From Mycogone perniciosa (lineage: Eukaryota > Ascomycota > Sordariomycetes > Hypocreales > Hypocreaceae), in contig JAOALB010000155.1 of the NCBI GenBank assembly GCA_025331125.1, positions 1 through 64,000 on the forward strand: a stretch of DNA of 64,000 nucleotides, in the 5' to 3' direction. The notes below the pieces were generated by a model. It saw only the letters and a list, made by a program, of their open reading frames with translations, ran no database searches and was not told the DNA's origin. Of the stretch, positions 22,847 to 34,182 are shown piece by piece; positions within the stretch are counted from its first letter, which is position 1; every line of letters starts with the position of its first letter. The translations under genes and the position numbers were made by a program.

Positions 22847-23220
22847 GTTTCAAGGCTTTCTTAAGTACAAAATTGCTCTTATTTCAAAAGAATGGTTAGA
22901 TCACCGATCATTTAGACATTGGAAGTGAAGTAATGAGCTGCCACGCCACCATGTCTGCGGGGGGATCTCTTAATCCTCTGGCTGGTTTAGGCCTTGCGGA
23001 CTAAAAGCAGGTAGGTACAGAGTACTGACGATTGATTACATGGCCCAATCATCTAAGGACACGAAGCGCCGCGACATGCGGGCTGAAAATGATCGTAATG
23101 GTACTTCGTATAGATATGTGACAGTATTTGGGGAGAGGGGCCTTGTCTTGGCCAACCTCCCCACAGCCCTCCCGGCAACCCTCCATCCCCATAACTCTAC
23201 GACTCTGGCACTCTTCCTTG
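22847..23220. other. Gene-free spacer
   Basis: Spacer between the start of the ankyrin-subtilisin gene and the stop of the next gene on the same strand. Short frames only. Confidence 0.5.
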
Positions 23221-24108
23221 CTATTTATTCTCCCTAGTCGTGTTACCAAGTACTGTGGTGACGGTGACGTTGGACAGGCCATCAATGTCCTCCTCTCCAA
23301 GTTCGTCCGTATCGTAGGTCTTCAGATTGCCCGTTGCTTGCCGCCACGGATTGAAGAAGACTGGGTCGTCCTTGGGGTCAGATTTCAGCACAGACAAGGC
23401 GGAGATGAGCCGATTAGTCGTTACCACCATGGTGAAATGCGCCCGAAAGCGCAACATGTCCTTCCGCTCGAGAAGGATAGCAGTTTGCATGCTGGTGGGT
23501 ACCCCTGTCTTGATCGTCCCATTCTCCCGAAGCACCCAGCAGGCGGCATTATTCTTGCCGTAGTTCCTCCCTATGGTGTCGAGGAAGCCCTGCACCTTGG
23601 CCATGTCGGTCCTTTCTCGCTCAACCGTCGTCTCGCGGCTGAGCTCCGCTGATACCTCTAAGCCCAAGAAGCCGCCGCCTGTAGTCGCGCCTGCGGCTGT
23701 GCTGATCGTTTCAGGCTGTGAGGTGGGCTGAACGCTGAAGAAACCATTGGGGGCTATCTTCTTGACGACAGGATCTGGGTCGCCTGGCTTCATGGCTGAG
23801 AACCTCACCTGAATATCGACCCGCTTGATCCGCTGACGATTGTGGAGAGGTTCAAAGCGAAAATAGAGCACGATGAGGCTGTAAAGATCGTCTGTAGTCT
23901 TTGAATAGTATCCATGAGCAATATCCTTGCAGTCGCAGCTCACATACACCATTCCTTTGCGCCGGATTACATTCTCACGCTGATCCGGATCGTTTGGGTA
24001 ATTTTCAGTGCGAAAGTTTGCATCGCTGCTGCCCTCTGGGTAAAGGTTAATGACGAGCGTGGGCAGACTGTCGTCCTCGCTTGGCGATTCTAGGCTTCTC
24101 GTCGCCAT
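23221..24108 (-). CDS. Unknown conserved-looking fungal protein (295 aa), adjacent to protease and NLR genes
   Basis: Intronless 295-aa frame starting at the ATG at 24108; an upstream extension to 24150 has no better start. No signal peptide or clear membrane helix. Residues 15-110 alternate beta-like strands (TLVINLYP, DIQVRFSAM). Residues 137-154 form a Gly/Ala-rich hydrophobic segment (AAGATTGGGFLGLEVSA), followed by a charged helix-like stretch (SRETTVERERTD). Then come GRNYGKNNAACWVLREN, KTGVPTSMQTAILLERK and an acidic tail. I recognise the pattern as a recurrent fungal family without assigned function. It is the only intact gene between a broken ankyrin-subtilisin gene and a broken NLR-ankyrin gene. 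Fungal gasdermin-like cell-death proteins are also found beside subtilisin genes, but I cannot show homology here. Confidence 0.7.
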   Translation of the reverse strand: MATRSLESPSEDDSLPTLVINLYPEGSSDANFRTENYPNDPDQRENVIRRKGMVYVSCDCKDIAHGYYSKTTDDLYSLIVLYFRFEPLHNRQRIKRVDIQVRFSAMKPGDPDPVVKKIAPNGFFSVQPTSQPETISTAAGATTGGGFLGLEVSAELSRETTVERERTDMAKVQGFLDTIGRNYGKNNAACWVLRENGTIKTGVPTSMQTAILLERKDMLRFRAHFTMVVTTNRLISALSVLKSDPKDDPVFFNPWRQATGNLKTYDTDELGEEDIDGLSNVTVTTVLGNTTRENK

Positions 24109-24670
24109 GACTTGTTGTAGGCAAAGATAATGGATAAGAGAATATCGCATCCAAGAGCGGAGAAAGACAAAGTGGTCCCCAGAAGGAGATATTTTGAGTC
24201 ACACATTTTAAGCCTACATCGTTGGCCATCGCAATATGAGCAGAGCAACCACGATACCCAGCAATGTACATGTACTAGATATCTCCCATAGAGTAGGGAC
24301 AGGCCGGGCACCCACGGAACTACGTTGTGGAGTACGAAGTAGTCAATGCAGGTATAGTAGTATGTAGTACACAAACAGAGTAGTCGGACGATACTACTCC
24401 GCACTTGGCACAAGCATTAGCGAGAATGAAGTGGAGGTGATAATATATGTACTATAGATATGGGTGTCCACAATCCCTGCGTTCCCCGTGTGAGTGAGGG
24501 TGTTACACGTCGCCGCGAGCTTTAGCCTGGTTCCTCTCTTCCCATCCAAATGGTTGGCCTTTCCAAGAAGGTTGCTATGTTGCATAAGAAATCCCTCGCT
24601 CCGGCAACTTGACTTTATCCTTTCGTCGGCTTTTTAGTTACAAACATAGATGAATTGGGCGTGAAAAACG
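24109..24670. promoter_or_regulatory. Divergent upstream region
   Basis: 562 bp between the divergent starts of the unknown 295-aa gene and the NLR-ankyrin gene. It has short direct TACTACT-type motifs near 24320-24410 and no coding content that I can support. Confidence 0.45.
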
Positions 24671-27600
24671 ATGGCGATTGACAACACTCATTTTAACTTG
24701 GAACTCATCATCGAGTCGGAGCTTGAGCCGACTGTGCAGTACGTACTTCTTCCTGGCGTAGATAATCCTCGCGATACGAACCGCTGGTCATAACTAACTG
24801 GCTCTAGCTTCGTCTTCGTCCATGGCTTGGCGCAGTGTGGAAGCCCTGGTGCCCCATGGGCAAGGGAATTGCCACTGACGAAAGAATTGCCGTCTTTGTT
24901 CCCCAACTCTGGTTACCGGATGTCAATATTCACATTTGATGAAGGAATATTCTTTCGACGGGCAGCCAGGGATGGGGCTCTCCGATTCCTGGACGAGTTG
25001 GACGCTTTATATCGAGATAGACCAAAGGTTTGTTTGGAAGTCTTGTCTGATCCTTTCTGTGTAAGCTAATAGATATATATCAGATTTCCAAAATTGTCAT
25101 TTTGGGCCATGACATAGGCGGAACACTAGTAAAGTAGGTAAGATCCCCTGGATTGTATCTTTCTGACTATGGTCACCTTTTTCCAGTGGTAACCTATTGT
25201 AACCTAGACTATTGTCATTGCCGAAAGAAACCCTCAGACATACGGCAACATATTGCTACAAATACGCAGTCTGGTGACTACTAGCCTATTTCACGATGAG
25301 GAATGAATTACACATCTAACCCGACGCACTAGATGTTCCTTGGTTGTCCTCATCGACCAACGAGCACATATTCATTAACGAAGAGCCTTGTTCAGTTAAT
25401 ATCCCCGAAGTCGCTTGAAGATGGCAGACAAGAAGCCTGGAACGTTGCGCGTGGTTTAGCTGAGTGGGTGATGGGGGTGAATAATGACTTTGCCCAATCT
25501 AAAGCGGCACTTGTTCATGGAATGATCAACTTCTACTCAGCTCACGCTGATGAAAAGCAGAGGGTGAGTCCTCCCACCCATGTCCATCCAACGTACTTGA
25601 GGCTAAACGAAAGAACTTGATGACTATGCGACTAGGTTTTTGATCCTTACGTGTCGACATCGTCGCTGCCATTCGAAATCCAGAGGCCCACGAAGTCAGC
25701 TCACAATGACATAAGTCATGATCTGGTTAACTACATGCCTAGCAATCTAGAGCGAATGGTTTGCAATCAAAGTCAGCAGATCACCCCTCAATTCACTGAA
25801 CCCTTTTCACATAGTAACTAACAAGCTTGATCAAGACGACGAGACGGCGGAGATCCTGGCCTATTTTGCTTCCCAAGGAGCCCCGCAGTTTCCTCTGAAG
25901 AGTTCGCCGTATCCTTTTTATGATCGCGAAGTGGCGAAAGCCTCGCTGGAAGCTCAACGAGGCGTGTTCTGTGCCAAATCTGACTCCGAAACATCTCGAT
26001 GGGCGGAGGGCATATTCCGCTTTGGGGTAGCTACAAGCCCCCTGGTTAAACACATCTGGCTCTATTTCGCGTTCAACCCGTTTGACTTCCGTCTTAACAG
26101 CATAGAGGCCATGCTATTCACGTTCGTTACCCAGTTGTCAGCCAAATTGTTCAGAGACAACGATGCTCCACCAGGTTTCCTCGAGCTTCTGAAATCATAC
26201 AAGTCGGCAGGTGTCCATAGTGGCTACAACTTGGATGATATTTTTGCGATCTACCTCGAAGTCTTGCTGCATCTAGGCTCCAAGGGGCTTACAGTTGTCT
26301 GGGTTTTGGGAAACTTTCAGGACAGCATAGCTTCTTACGAGTGGCTTTTGGAAAAACTCCAGTGGCTAGTCGAGGAGTACGAAGTCAAGTTCAAGGTGCT
26401 CGCTACAACCTCTCAGCTCGTTGGCAAGCTTAATGGATGGACGGAGGTTGAACCTGATGCCGTCAGAGCACTTACAGCCAGGCCACAACGCCTTTGTGCA
26501 CAGGTATATTGTGGCAATGGTGATGGTGACATGTCGAAGATGGATCTAAGCATGGACGAGCTTCGAAGCATCAAGCTCAGTATCTGGAACCTGATCCAGG
26601 AACGGCCATTACTGTATGACCATGTCGACACAATCAACCGACTCCTCGAGTCCTGTGCAGACGACCTAAAACTTAAGACAATGGTTATGGATTGCTTGAG
26701 ATCTCGAGCTTCCGTTGTAGATCTGGAAAAGCTTAGGCTATATATCTTGGGTCTTAGCTCCTCGATCACTCCAGAATTCATCTTCCGGTTCGTCCTGTCT
26801 ACATTGGGCCCCACACCAGATGAGTGGTTTACCCGAGCGATAGGACTCTTGCTTTAATCATTTCGACCTTTATCAATTGAGGAGCTAGAAGAGGCTTTGA
26901 GCTTTGATGATGCTCTTCCCCGCGGGCAGCTGCAGTCTTCACTTGGGGGCTTGGTTGAAGTGTTGGGCAGCAGTGTCTACTTTCGGCATCCTCGTCTTCG
27001 AGAGATCCTACTTTCTAGCCAGTTGTTGTTTACTTTGTCGGCGCCTAACGTCCATGGTGACATTGCCGACTTGTGCTTGAAGTATCTCGCTCAGGCTAGC
27101 CGAGCGGCGATGCTTTCATCGCCGCAGCCACGAGAGATCGAGCTCCATGATCGCCAGCCATTCCTAACATATGCTTCACGGCAATGGCCGAACCATTCCA
27201 GGTTTTCAGAGTCAGGCATGTGTTTCAGCAGCCCCCAGAGTCACGAATTCGTCGGCGATCATATTGTACTAGGTTCCTGGGCTAGGACCTATTGGGACGG
27301 GTCAAATCCGTTTACAAAAGGCATGGTAGCAAGTGGTGGCCCTCTTTCTGTATTTGCAATTCATGGGCTTGAAACCTTGCTGGAACTGGTCATGGATGGG
27401 CAACAATCCCCATCTACCGAAACCTCATATCCATTGCTGCCAGTTCTTGCAGCTGCTGCCATGCGAGCTGAGATGAATATCTTCCGCAGTTTACTAGGTC
27501 GGGTGAAGCCGGAGGACTTGAGTTGGGATGGCGTTATTCTTGCTGCTATGCTATCTGGACGTGACGAGATTGCGGCAGAAGTGATTGATGCTGGCCTTAG

Positions 27601-30322
27601 ATTACACAAGCATATCGAGAATCCCTATATTCCCCTCTGCAGAGCCAGCTCTCTTGGACAGACACCTGCAGCCACAAGACTTGTCAGCTTTGCGGGGGGT
27701 CAGGTCTCAAGGGATACGCTCCATGGAATGTCGGCACTTGAACATGCCTGTTCCAGAAACTACGCCGATGCCGGGGTCATCAACCTTCTTCTAGAATATG
27801 ACAAGCTTCTGGTCAACGACAAATACCTTTTGAAGGTCCAGCGACTCGCATGCAAATATGCTCGGCACGATGCCTTTATTGCAGTAACGCCTAGTGATAC
27901 AACTGCAGATACGAAAATTAACGGCGGTTTCGGCGAACTACTTCACATTGCTGTGATGTTTGGTAGGCATCGTGTTGTGGAGAGATTGCTGGACACGCTG
28001 GCACAACGCCTTCCAAAAAAGTGTATTCATGAGTTGATTTTACAAACTGCCAAAACTACCAACCACGAGAAGTGTTGTCTTACACTTCTAGGACGTATTG
28101 GAGACTTCATCGGAACGGATGAAGACATGTATACCTCTTTACTACAGACGACTCTCCAACAACAGCATTCACTTCTTCTTGGTGAGATGCTGAAACTTCC
28201 CGATGGACTAAATTGTGCCACATACAAGACTCTCCTCCAATTTGCAGTAGGAAACGGTTGTGAGCAAAGCGTTCTGGAACGCTTGGTTGAGGTTGGCAGG
28301 GCGCAGTGCACGAATGACGAAGTCGTAGAGGCTCACGGTATCGCTCTTCACACCGCCGTGGAATGTCGCAACTTGGATGCTATAAAAGCGCTGGCACATA
28401 AAGATAAAGGCGCCATCGATTGTAAGGATGACCGAGGGAGAAGTCCGCTTTACAGAGCAGCCTGGGCTGGTTGGGCTGATGCCGTCCGCATTCTCATCGA
28501 TGCCGGGGCAGACTTGGAGGCTGAAGATAATGACCACTGGCGTCCCATTCACGGAGCCTATGATAACGTGCAGATTATCACCATGCTGGTGGAAAATGGT
28601 GCTGATATCAAGGCGAGAACGGACAAGGGGTTGACAGTGCTCACGTTCGCTGCGAAGTGGAACAAGAGTGAATCGGTGAAGAAGATACTTGAGCTCGAAC
28701 CCGACATGGATGAAAGCGCAAAACAAGGGGCGTTTGTGATGGCTATAGAGCGGAGCCAAGTGGACGTAGCAAGACTACTCGTGGATGCTGGTGCAGACCC
28801 GCGCAAGTCTCCGTCCAAGGGGTGCTTGGAGCTATGGAGGGCTGTGAGATATTCGGACGTTGAGATGTCTAGGCTCCTTCTGGAATTTGGAATCGACTTG
28901 AAGTACAAGGAGGATGAGGTCACAGACCCAATTCTGTCCGTTGCCGCCGCTGCTGCCAACAAAACCAACGACCTTTCGATTATCAAGATGCTGGTCAGAA
29001 GGGGCGCCGATTTGGAAAGCATCGGCAGGTACAGCTTCACGCCTCTTTGCTGGGCTGTCTGGAACGATGATATCGAGTTGGCAAAATACCTTATTGCGAA
29101 TGGTGTCAATGTCAATGTATCAACAGGCTCTAGCGGCAGACCTCTCTTGATCGCATGCTCCAATGCCTCCCTAAGCATGGTTCGGCTCCTCTGCGAACAC
29201 GGGGCTGACACTAGCGTCATCTATCCGAGTGTGGAGGCATCGCCTCTGCATGCTGCTTTATATCGGGTGGATAGCGAACCTATGGAGACGGAGGGCGTGG
29301 TTAAGTATCTCGTTGAGACGGCCAATGTTGATGTTAATGTGTACTGCATGTGGTGGGGACCGCCACTCGGCTTGAGCTGCTTGTCTGGCAGTCTCGAGTC
29401 CGTCAAGCTCCTCATCCGAAAGGGCGCGCTGATCAAGGACCGTGACGAGAAGGGGCGGCTGCCGATTCACTTCGCCCTTTACTGGTCACTAGAGTATGTC
29501 CGCCTGCTCACAGAGGCGGGAGCCGACCTCTTCGAAATGGCCAGTATGGACAGGACTGCCCTCCACATTGCCGTAGCCAGCGGGCGTCTGGACCTAGTAC
29601 GGCACGTCCTCCAAGCTGCTGAGAAAAGGGGTCTAGATCTTGTTAATGCGAAGGATGTTGATGGGTGGACGCCGCTCCTGTGGGCTCTACGGCCGTTCCC
29701 CCGTTTCCAGAACAGAAGTCCAGAGACGCACGAGATAGTCAGAGAGCTACTGGACCACAAGGCAGACCCAGAGGTTGCCGGAAAGGGACTCCACAAGACA
29801 TGGAAGCCCCAGGCACTTGCGGCCTACCACGGCCTGACCGAGGACGTCATCGTAGAGCTTAATCCAGAGGCTAGAGATCTCGTCAATAACGGTACGAGGT
29901 CACGTCCACGCCAGCGCGTGGCAAAGTTATATGACGAGACGTGGTTCTGCGATGTATGCTTGACAGTAAGTTCAGACGAGCTCCTCTTCTTCTTCTCTTC
30001 TCCCAAACCAGAAAATATTGACCAGGAACCACGTAGCGTCTTGTCGGCATCTACTTCGAGTGTCAAGAGTGTTATGGTTATTGTCTCTGCTCCAAGTGCT
30101 TTCGTTCATGGCGAGGTGCATCCCGATCACGAAGCCTTCACGGAAGCTGGTGTTGAGTACTCTGACTCTGAGTCGGAACTGTTGTCGGATGTTGACTTGG
30201 AGAAGAGCAGGGAGGGAGAGGAGGGAGAGGAGGGTGAGTCAAAAGAGCCCGGCCCCATCGAACTGGAGGACAGCGACAAACAAGAGAAAGAAGACGAATC
30301 CTCAGAGTCGAATGACGAGTAG
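24671..30322 (+). pseudogene. NLR-like alpha/beta-hydrolase - ankyrin - ZZ protein gene with in-frame stops
   Basis: Starts at the ATG at 24671. Exons give an alpha/beta-hydrolase-like domain (FVFVHGL; GHDIGGTLVK, where the usual nucleophile Ser is Asp; MFLGCPHRPTS), then a central region with AEGIFRFGVATSPLVKHIW where a P-loop would be expected but no GKT/S remains. A long array of ankyrin repeats follows (about 27.9-29.9 kb, for example GRSPLYRAAWAGWADAVRIL). The gene ends with one half of a ZZ zinc finger (WFCDVC, then in another frame GIYFECQECYGYCLCSKCF) and an acidic tail. Breaks: TAG at 25135-25137, where relatives have KQ before an intron (AAG-TAG-gtaaga); TAA at 26855-26857 inside LLL-x-SFRPLSIEELEEAL; and a frame change in the ZZ finger near 30100. 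Both stops could come from C-to-T or G-to-A changes. The remaining frame is open for 3.4 kb, so loss of function looks recent. Confidence 0.75.
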
Positions 30323-30491
30323 TGGTAGGAGCGCTTAAAGGTGGAACAGATTCTTTGAACGAGAGTTCGAGCAGAACATCTACTCTCTACCGCAGCTTGT
30401 CATATAATCCTGCGCGACACTGCTAATTTAGACTTGTTCAAGGATAGGAGGATTGGCATTGACAGAATTGAACCAAGGGGAATATAATATT

Positions 30492-30540
30492 ATGCAAACA
30501 GGCGTGGCACGTGCTTAGCGCGTGCCACGCCTGTTTGCAT
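30492..30540. repeat. Perfect 20-bp inverted repeat (hairpin)
   Basis: Left arm 30492-30511 is the exact reverse complement of right arm 30521-30540, with a 9-nt centre (TGCTTAGCG) that can itself add two pairs and a wobble, leaving a 3-nt loop. The stem contains ACAGGCGTGGCACG. It is GC-rich in an AT-rich spacer, about 170 bp after the NLR-ankyrin gene. Confidence 0.9.
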
Positions 30541-31175
30541 GCTCCTCTCCAACCTTCCCATCATCATCATTAGTTAGTCATGACGAATATATCATGACAT
30601 TTTCTTCTTGTTAGTTTCGCAAGCACTAACAAACGTCCATCAGATAGCACGAATTCCGTATAGTTACTCCAGCACGAAGTACACCTTGTACGTAGTATGC
30701 GACAGTACTTCGCACTTCATGGCATTATGCAGTAGAGTGGTCAAACATGCAAGTCGGAAGCTTCCTGATCGCTCTCGTATGGGCCAAATCTTTTCATCTG
30801 CAGACAACACATAAGCCTAGTTCAACTCTATCCACTATATAGTTATCAGAAGCTGGAAGATGCGAGTAAGGCGGACTAGGGATTGCCTTCGGCAGATTGG
30901 CCGATCTCCACATTTTCCGGAGATCGCGGCCTGATTGCCCAATCTGGTAACCAGAGATGCCTCGGTAACAGAAGGGGCTTAGTTCTTATTCTGGTATGTT
31001 TTTTCTTCCACACCAGATGAAATTTTCAAGGAGACCAATGCGACCTAATGTGGGTTATTATGGAAAGAGAGAGGAGAGTCGCGTGACGATATTCCAGATT
31101 CTGTGTTTAGCTATGTTTGTTGTAAAGGCAGTGTTTTTGATGACGATGATGATGAGATAAAACGGTCTACCTATG

Positions 31176-31210
31176 TACGGAGTACGGAGTAATAATACTC
31201 GTACTCCGTA
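31176..31210. repeat. TACGGAGTA inverted cluster
   Basis: Two overlapping TACGGAGTA units followed by an inverted TACTCCGTA unit form a near-palindrome of 35 bp upstream of the PAF-acetylhydrolase-like gene. The same motif recurs in many gene gaps of this window. Confidence 0.75.
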
Positions 31211-31520
31211 AATGTTGCGTCACCACTAAAAATAACGGTCGATCGTGTCACTCACTACTAACGGGATACGGGATTGCGTCACTGAAACGCCACAGGGGTT
31301 TCAGGCACCCTCGGCTTCAAGTTCCCACCAACAATTTTCGTTTATAAAGCTCAAGCTGCCACTTGTCATGCTTCGCCTCCCATCATGCATTTCAGCTGCC
31401 CCTGATTCCATCTGATAATATCTAGCTGATTCTTCCCTCTCTTCCTCCCTTCGATTCTTCGACAGGAGAGACATCACGAAACCTTTCGTTGGATTGGACT
31501 CCCTTCAAAACACCATCTCC

Positions 31521-33268
31521 ATGGCTGCTGCCAGGATGGCCGCCTATCTCTCTCAGCTGAGCCCTGTGCCAGCATTTCCCGAGTATACCGGCCCGTACAA
31601 GGTTGGCACAATGGATGTCGAGATTCCCGTGACAGATCTCCCTTCTCCCAGTCCAGCACCTGAGAACGCTTATGATATCCCGACTGTCCTATTCCGCGTC
31701 TTTTATCCCGCCGTCCCCGAATCGAACCAGAAACGAATTACCTGGTTGCCGACACCGCAGAGGCACTACGTTTCAGCGTATACACGGTTCATGGGTATTG
31801 GAGACACGCTGGCTGAGTTTCTCTCGTAAGTCTCTTTGGAGATAGGGAGGATTTAGTCGCTAACATCACCTACGATAGGTTCCTCCCTCGACACCTTCAC
31901 TACACCTCGATTCCAGTCCACAAAAATGCGGCCGTTAAACAAGCCGAAACTGAGAACAAGAGATGGCCGACAATGCTCTTCTCCCACGGTCTTGGAGGCA
32001 GCCGAAACTCCTACTCGTACATTGCGGGCTCCCTAGCCTCTCACGGAATCGTTGTCATCTGTCCTGAGCACCGCGATGGAAGTGCTGTTGCATCTCATGT
32101 TCGCGTCCCCAACCAACACGGCCGATTGGAACGTAATGTAGTCCCCTACAATCGGATATCCCACGAGATGACACCCGAGGTATACGAAGCCAGAGAGGCG
32201 CAATTAAGAATCCGTCTATGGGAGATGGGCCTGATACATGAGGCAGTGCTGGCGATGGATGCGGGACGCAAGTTCACCAATCTGAACCTGTCAACCCCGA
32301 GTTTGGATCAGTTTATCGGTCAATTGCACGTCAACGAGCCAGGAAGCATCGTATTTGCGGGCCACAGCTTCGGAGCAACAACCATGTACCAGATTTTGAA
32401 GGCCTCTTACTATGCTAATGTCTCGGAAATCGCTGGAATAGAAAAGCCATTGTTCACACCAGCCGAGGACAGCAACATTCGAAGGCAGGTGACAGAGAAG
32501 ACCCCGATAATGCTCCTGGATATGTGGGTTTTGCCTCTGCTGGCTCCTAACTCAGCTCCCTTGTTCAACGTACCGCTTCCCGTGTATGCCGATATCCCAT
32601 CTGCACCGGGTGGCACTGCGCTCCTGGCTGTCGAATCGGAGACATTGTACAAATGGTCTGAGCATCTACATATGACGGCACGACTTCTGTCCGCCGACCC
32701 AACAGCCAAGGTTGTGTCTCCGACGACATTCGAGAGGCCTAGCGGCAATAAGCTTCGCGAGCCCAACTTCTTTTACGTTGCCAATTCGGCCCATTTGAGC
32801 CAGTCAGACTTTGGCATCTTATTCCCCTGGCTGACAAAGAGGATCTTCAACGCCCTTGAGCCAGAACGTGCTCTGCGACTGAATCTTCGAGCTCAGTTGC
32901 AGTTCTTCAGGGCAAACAACATCCCGGTGGCACGAACTTATGTGGGCGATCTTGTTGATGGAGCTCATATAGATAAGCTTGACATGACGAGCAAAGTTCC
33001 TGGTACAGACTTAGTCATAGATGGCCTGGATGACGACGAGGGCATTTTTGATAGGAGTGGAAATGGAGTTGTTGATCACTGGAAATGGATTGACATCATC
33101 GGCCTGGGCGACGCAGGCGAGAAGGAAAAGGGCAAGACGACAGAAGAGCTGGTCGAGGAAGGCGAAGAACAGATGAAGGGCGAGCTCGAGCCGAGTGAGC
33201 AGACACCCCCAGCCACCGCGGTCAAGACAATTCAGATGCCTGATGGCAAGGAGTGGGTTAGGATTTAG
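31521..33268 (+). CDS. PAF-acetylhydrolase-like lipase
   Basis: Two exons, 31521-31825 and 31879-33268, give 564 aa. The family hydrolyses short sn-2 acyl groups of (oxidised) phospholipids. Seen: VLFRVFYPA near residue 60; the oxyanion-side motif LFSHGLGGSRNSYS; PEHRDGSA; the nucleophile elbow GHSFGATTMYQ; and a His-containing FYVANSAHLSQSDFG region. This matches platelet-activating-factor acetylhydrolase isoform II proteins of fungi. The start is the ATG at 31521, with a second in-frame ATG five codons on; the frame upstream has no better ATG. The C-terminus is Glu/Lys-rich (about residues 505-545), longer than the animal enzymes. No signal peptide, so probably intracellular. Confidence 0.85.
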
Positions 33269-34182
33269 AATGGCGTAATGATGGGCGGCAGCGGTGCTTT
33301 TGGGAAGCACAACAACTTATGATGATACCCGATAAAGGCGTGGAGGGCGTTTGTGAAAGAAGGTATATGATACATTTGGGATCTGGCGCAAGACATCATT
33401 CACAAAAAGCGGTTTTTCGTTTTGCTATCTGGAAAGGCATGCAACACACTGGGAATGTTTTTCTTCAACGCTTTTTGGATTTAGAGGACAATATTTTCCG
33501 AGATTTCGTATGTACAATCTATACTTTTGTCCAAGCAATTGTCCCAGAGCCCTTATCGGCCACCTCTCATGACTCCCTGCTCGACCCCTTGCTCGATCAT
33601 GTCCAGACAGCCACACAATACTCAGTTCCACAATTGCATCATGCCGAACCCCACCCTTCAAAGAGTCCTATTCCAATACACATGCCAAGGGTAGAAGATC
33701 GCGTGGAACACTCACGATGCACTATCAAGAGAACTCACTGGCTTTGATGAATTGACATGTATATGAACGGTTGGTTGATCAAGAAATCAGACAGATAGCT
33801 CTGATACATGAGTTGGTGTAAGAATAGCCTTCTTAGCGTGCTGCTTCTCGTCACTGAGCATATCTGATCTACTTCGAATCATTTCGGGGGCCTATCATGC
33901 TCACAGTTAGTGCATATACCATCTCTGTGAGCGTATCAATTGAAGGGCGACATTCACAGCTAAGATAACCGTCTACTCACACACAGGCACGTCTGAGTGA
34001 ATGAGGATTTGAATCATTTATCGGGGAGATGCATAAAAGAACCGCCATGGACCTCACTTTAACGTCCTGGAGATAAATATCCCAGTATCCCATCGCGACA
34101 TTTCAACACAACCAACTTCCCCCCTTGTTCTCCTTCTCACCAGTCTTCTATATCCTGTTCCAAACAGATATCAGAATCCATC
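33269..34182. other. Gene-free interval
   Basis: A plus-strand frame of 142 codons (33319-33747) has biased, low-complexity composition and no family features; it probably overlaps the 3' UTR. The right end (34080-34180) is pyrimidine-rich leader of the next gene. Confidence 0.5.

Larger units (their letters stand above)
30323..31520. other. Intergenic region with palindromes
   Basis: No gene. It contains the long perfect hairpin at 30492-30540 and the TACGGAGTA inverted cluster at 31176-31210. The right end should hold the promoter and pyrimidine-rich leader of the PAF-acetylhydrolase-like gene. Confidence 0.55.

Noticed and set aside
33319..33747. 142-codon plus-strand frame after the PAF-acetylhydrolase gene
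   Set aside because: No motif, no start context, and it lies in the likely 3' UTR and spacer.
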